Assembly (NCBI GenBank): GCA_031254455.1 | Contig: JAIRUI010000056.1 | Location: forward strand, 1-7,672 | Direction: 5' to 3' | Length of the DNA stretch: 7,672 nt | From: Chitinispirillales bacterium | GTDB taxonomy: Bacteria; Fibrobacterota; Chitinivibrionia; Chitinivibrionales; Chitinivibrionaceae | In this document: positions 7,061 to 7,672 of the stretch, piece after piece | Position numbering within the stretch: the first letter of the stretch is position 1 | How the letters are laid out: every line of letters begins with the position of its first letter | The notes under the pieces: model-generated | Databases searched by the model: none | Seen by the model: the letters and a program-made list of their open reading frames with translations, nothing else | Told to the model about the DNA's origin: nothing | Position numbers and translations under genes: made by a program

Positions 7061-7672
7061 TCAATCCTTATCGTCGTCAAACGGAATAAGCGTTTGTGAA
7101 GTCGATGGTCTTGACGAATTCTTAGCGGACGATATTCTCTTCATACGCTGTGTTTTTCTTTCAATTACCATCGTGTTATGACGTCTCAATCTTTCGGCTT
7201 TCGCCGCCTCGCCGCTCACCACGCCGACCAAGTCACCCATCAAACCGTTCATTACAAGAGACTGAGAATTTAATTCCTGAGAACTTGCGGCCAACTCTTC
7301 AGAACCGGCGGCGTTCGACTGCGTTATCTGATCCATATCCCCTATCGCCGAATTTACCTGTGAAACGCCTCGTGATTGCTCTTCGGCGGCGGTCGTTATC
7401 TCATCTACTATAAGTGCGATTTTATTCGACACTTCGGTAATCTTTCCAATCGCTTCCGAGGTTTCTTCCGATAAACCGACTCCTCTGGAACTGCTCGCCT
7501 GAGAACTTTCGATAAGCTGAGCCGTCTTCTTGGCGCTTTCCGCGCTTCTTTGCGCAAGATTTCTCACCTCTTCGGCAACTACCGCAAACCCTTTACCCGC
7601 TTCGCCCGCTCTTGCCGCTTCTACGGCGGCGTTAAGAGCCAAAAGATTCGTTTGGAAAGCGATTTCGTCAAT
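7061..7672 (-). CDS. methyl-accepting chemotaxis protein, C-terminal part (truncated by window edge)
   Basis: This is the cytoplasmic signalling end of a chemoreceptor, the region that binds CheA and CheW and controls the kinase. The frame stays open to the window edge, so the N-terminal sensor, membrane segments and HAMP domain lie outside. The 203 visible residues begin IDEIAFQTNLLALNAAVEAA and continue through the nearly invariant hairpin tip EAGKGFAVVAEEVRNLAQRSA (about 24-44), which identifies the family. A long coiled-coil helix returns and includes SNAAGSEELAASSQEL (about 119-134), a typical methylation-helix segment with E-E and Q-E pairs. After about residue 155 comes a basic, Ser-rich tail of roughly 48 residues ending FDDDKD; it has no CheR-binding pentapeptide such as NWETF. 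The TTG at 7642 is an internal Leu codon, not the real start. Ligand is unknown. Its presence implies motility or a related chemosensory pathway. Confidence 0.96.
   Translation of the reverse strand: MDEIAFQTNLLALNAAVEAARAGEAGKGFAVVAEEVRNLAQRSAESAKKTAQLIESSQASSSRGVGLSEETSEAIGKITEVSNKIALIVDEITTAAEEQSRGVSQVNSAIGDMDQITQSNAAGSEELAASSQELNSQSLVMNGLMGDLVGVVSGEAAKAERLRRHNTMVIERKTQRMKRISSAKNSSRPSTSQTLIPFDDDKD

Noticed and set aside
7041..7062. AGTAG/CTACT hairpin at the chemoreceptor stop codon as a terminator
   Set aside because: The stem is only 5 bp and is followed by TTG, not a T-run.
1..7672. CRISPR array, insertion sequence, phage or defence genes
   Set aside because: No spaced direct repeats, transposase-like ORF, terminal inverted repeats flanking a gene, or defence-family motifs were seen.

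Overview
The window is 7,672 bp of a bacterial chromosome with every recognisable gene on the minus strand. LptB (lipopolysaccharide export ATPase), a chemoreceptor and a signal-peptide-bearing VWA protein together point to a motile Gram-negative (diderm) bacterium. Base composition is moderately low GC: sampled lines run at about 48-50% in pnp and the decarboxylase gene but only about 25-37% in the glycosyltransferase gene. Clear Shine-Dalgarno sequences precede pnp and the decarboxylase gene. I cannot name the phylum with confidence. A Fibrobacterota-like or similar diderm lineage would fit, but that is a guess.

Reading in the direction of transcription, from the right end to the left, the window opens with the C-terminal signalling part of a methyl-accepting chemotaxis protein (7672-7061), cut by the window edge. 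A 181-bp AT-rich spacer follows, then pnp (6879-4801, polynucleotide phosphorylase) with a strong ribosome binding site. A strong intrinsic terminator (about 4790-4767) lies just after pnp. A family 2 glycosyltransferase gene (4756-3704) starts only about 11 nt past the terminator T-tract, has no visible Shine-Dalgarno, and is markedly more AT-rich than its neighbours, so it looks like an inserted accessory gene.

After an 87-bp spacer comes a three-gene cluster: a PLP-dependent Orn/Lys/Arg decarboxylase (3616-2153), lptB (about 2151-1411), and a secreted or periplasmic VWA-domain protein (1407-127). The gaps are 1 and 3 nt, so the three are almost certainly co-transcribed and translationally coupled. 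The leftmost 126 bp are non-coding and AT-rich.

In function, the window combines RNA turnover (pnp), chemotaxis signalling, polyamine-type amino acid decarboxylation, envelope LPS export and surface glycan synthesis. It is mostly conserved housekeeping content. I found no sign of a defence system, CRISPR array, mobile element or other clearly new system. The points most worth a second look are the terminator-abutting, low-GC glycosyltransferase gene, the decarboxylase-lptB-VWA gene cluster, and an exact 15-mer shared in inverted orientation by the two outer intergenic regions.
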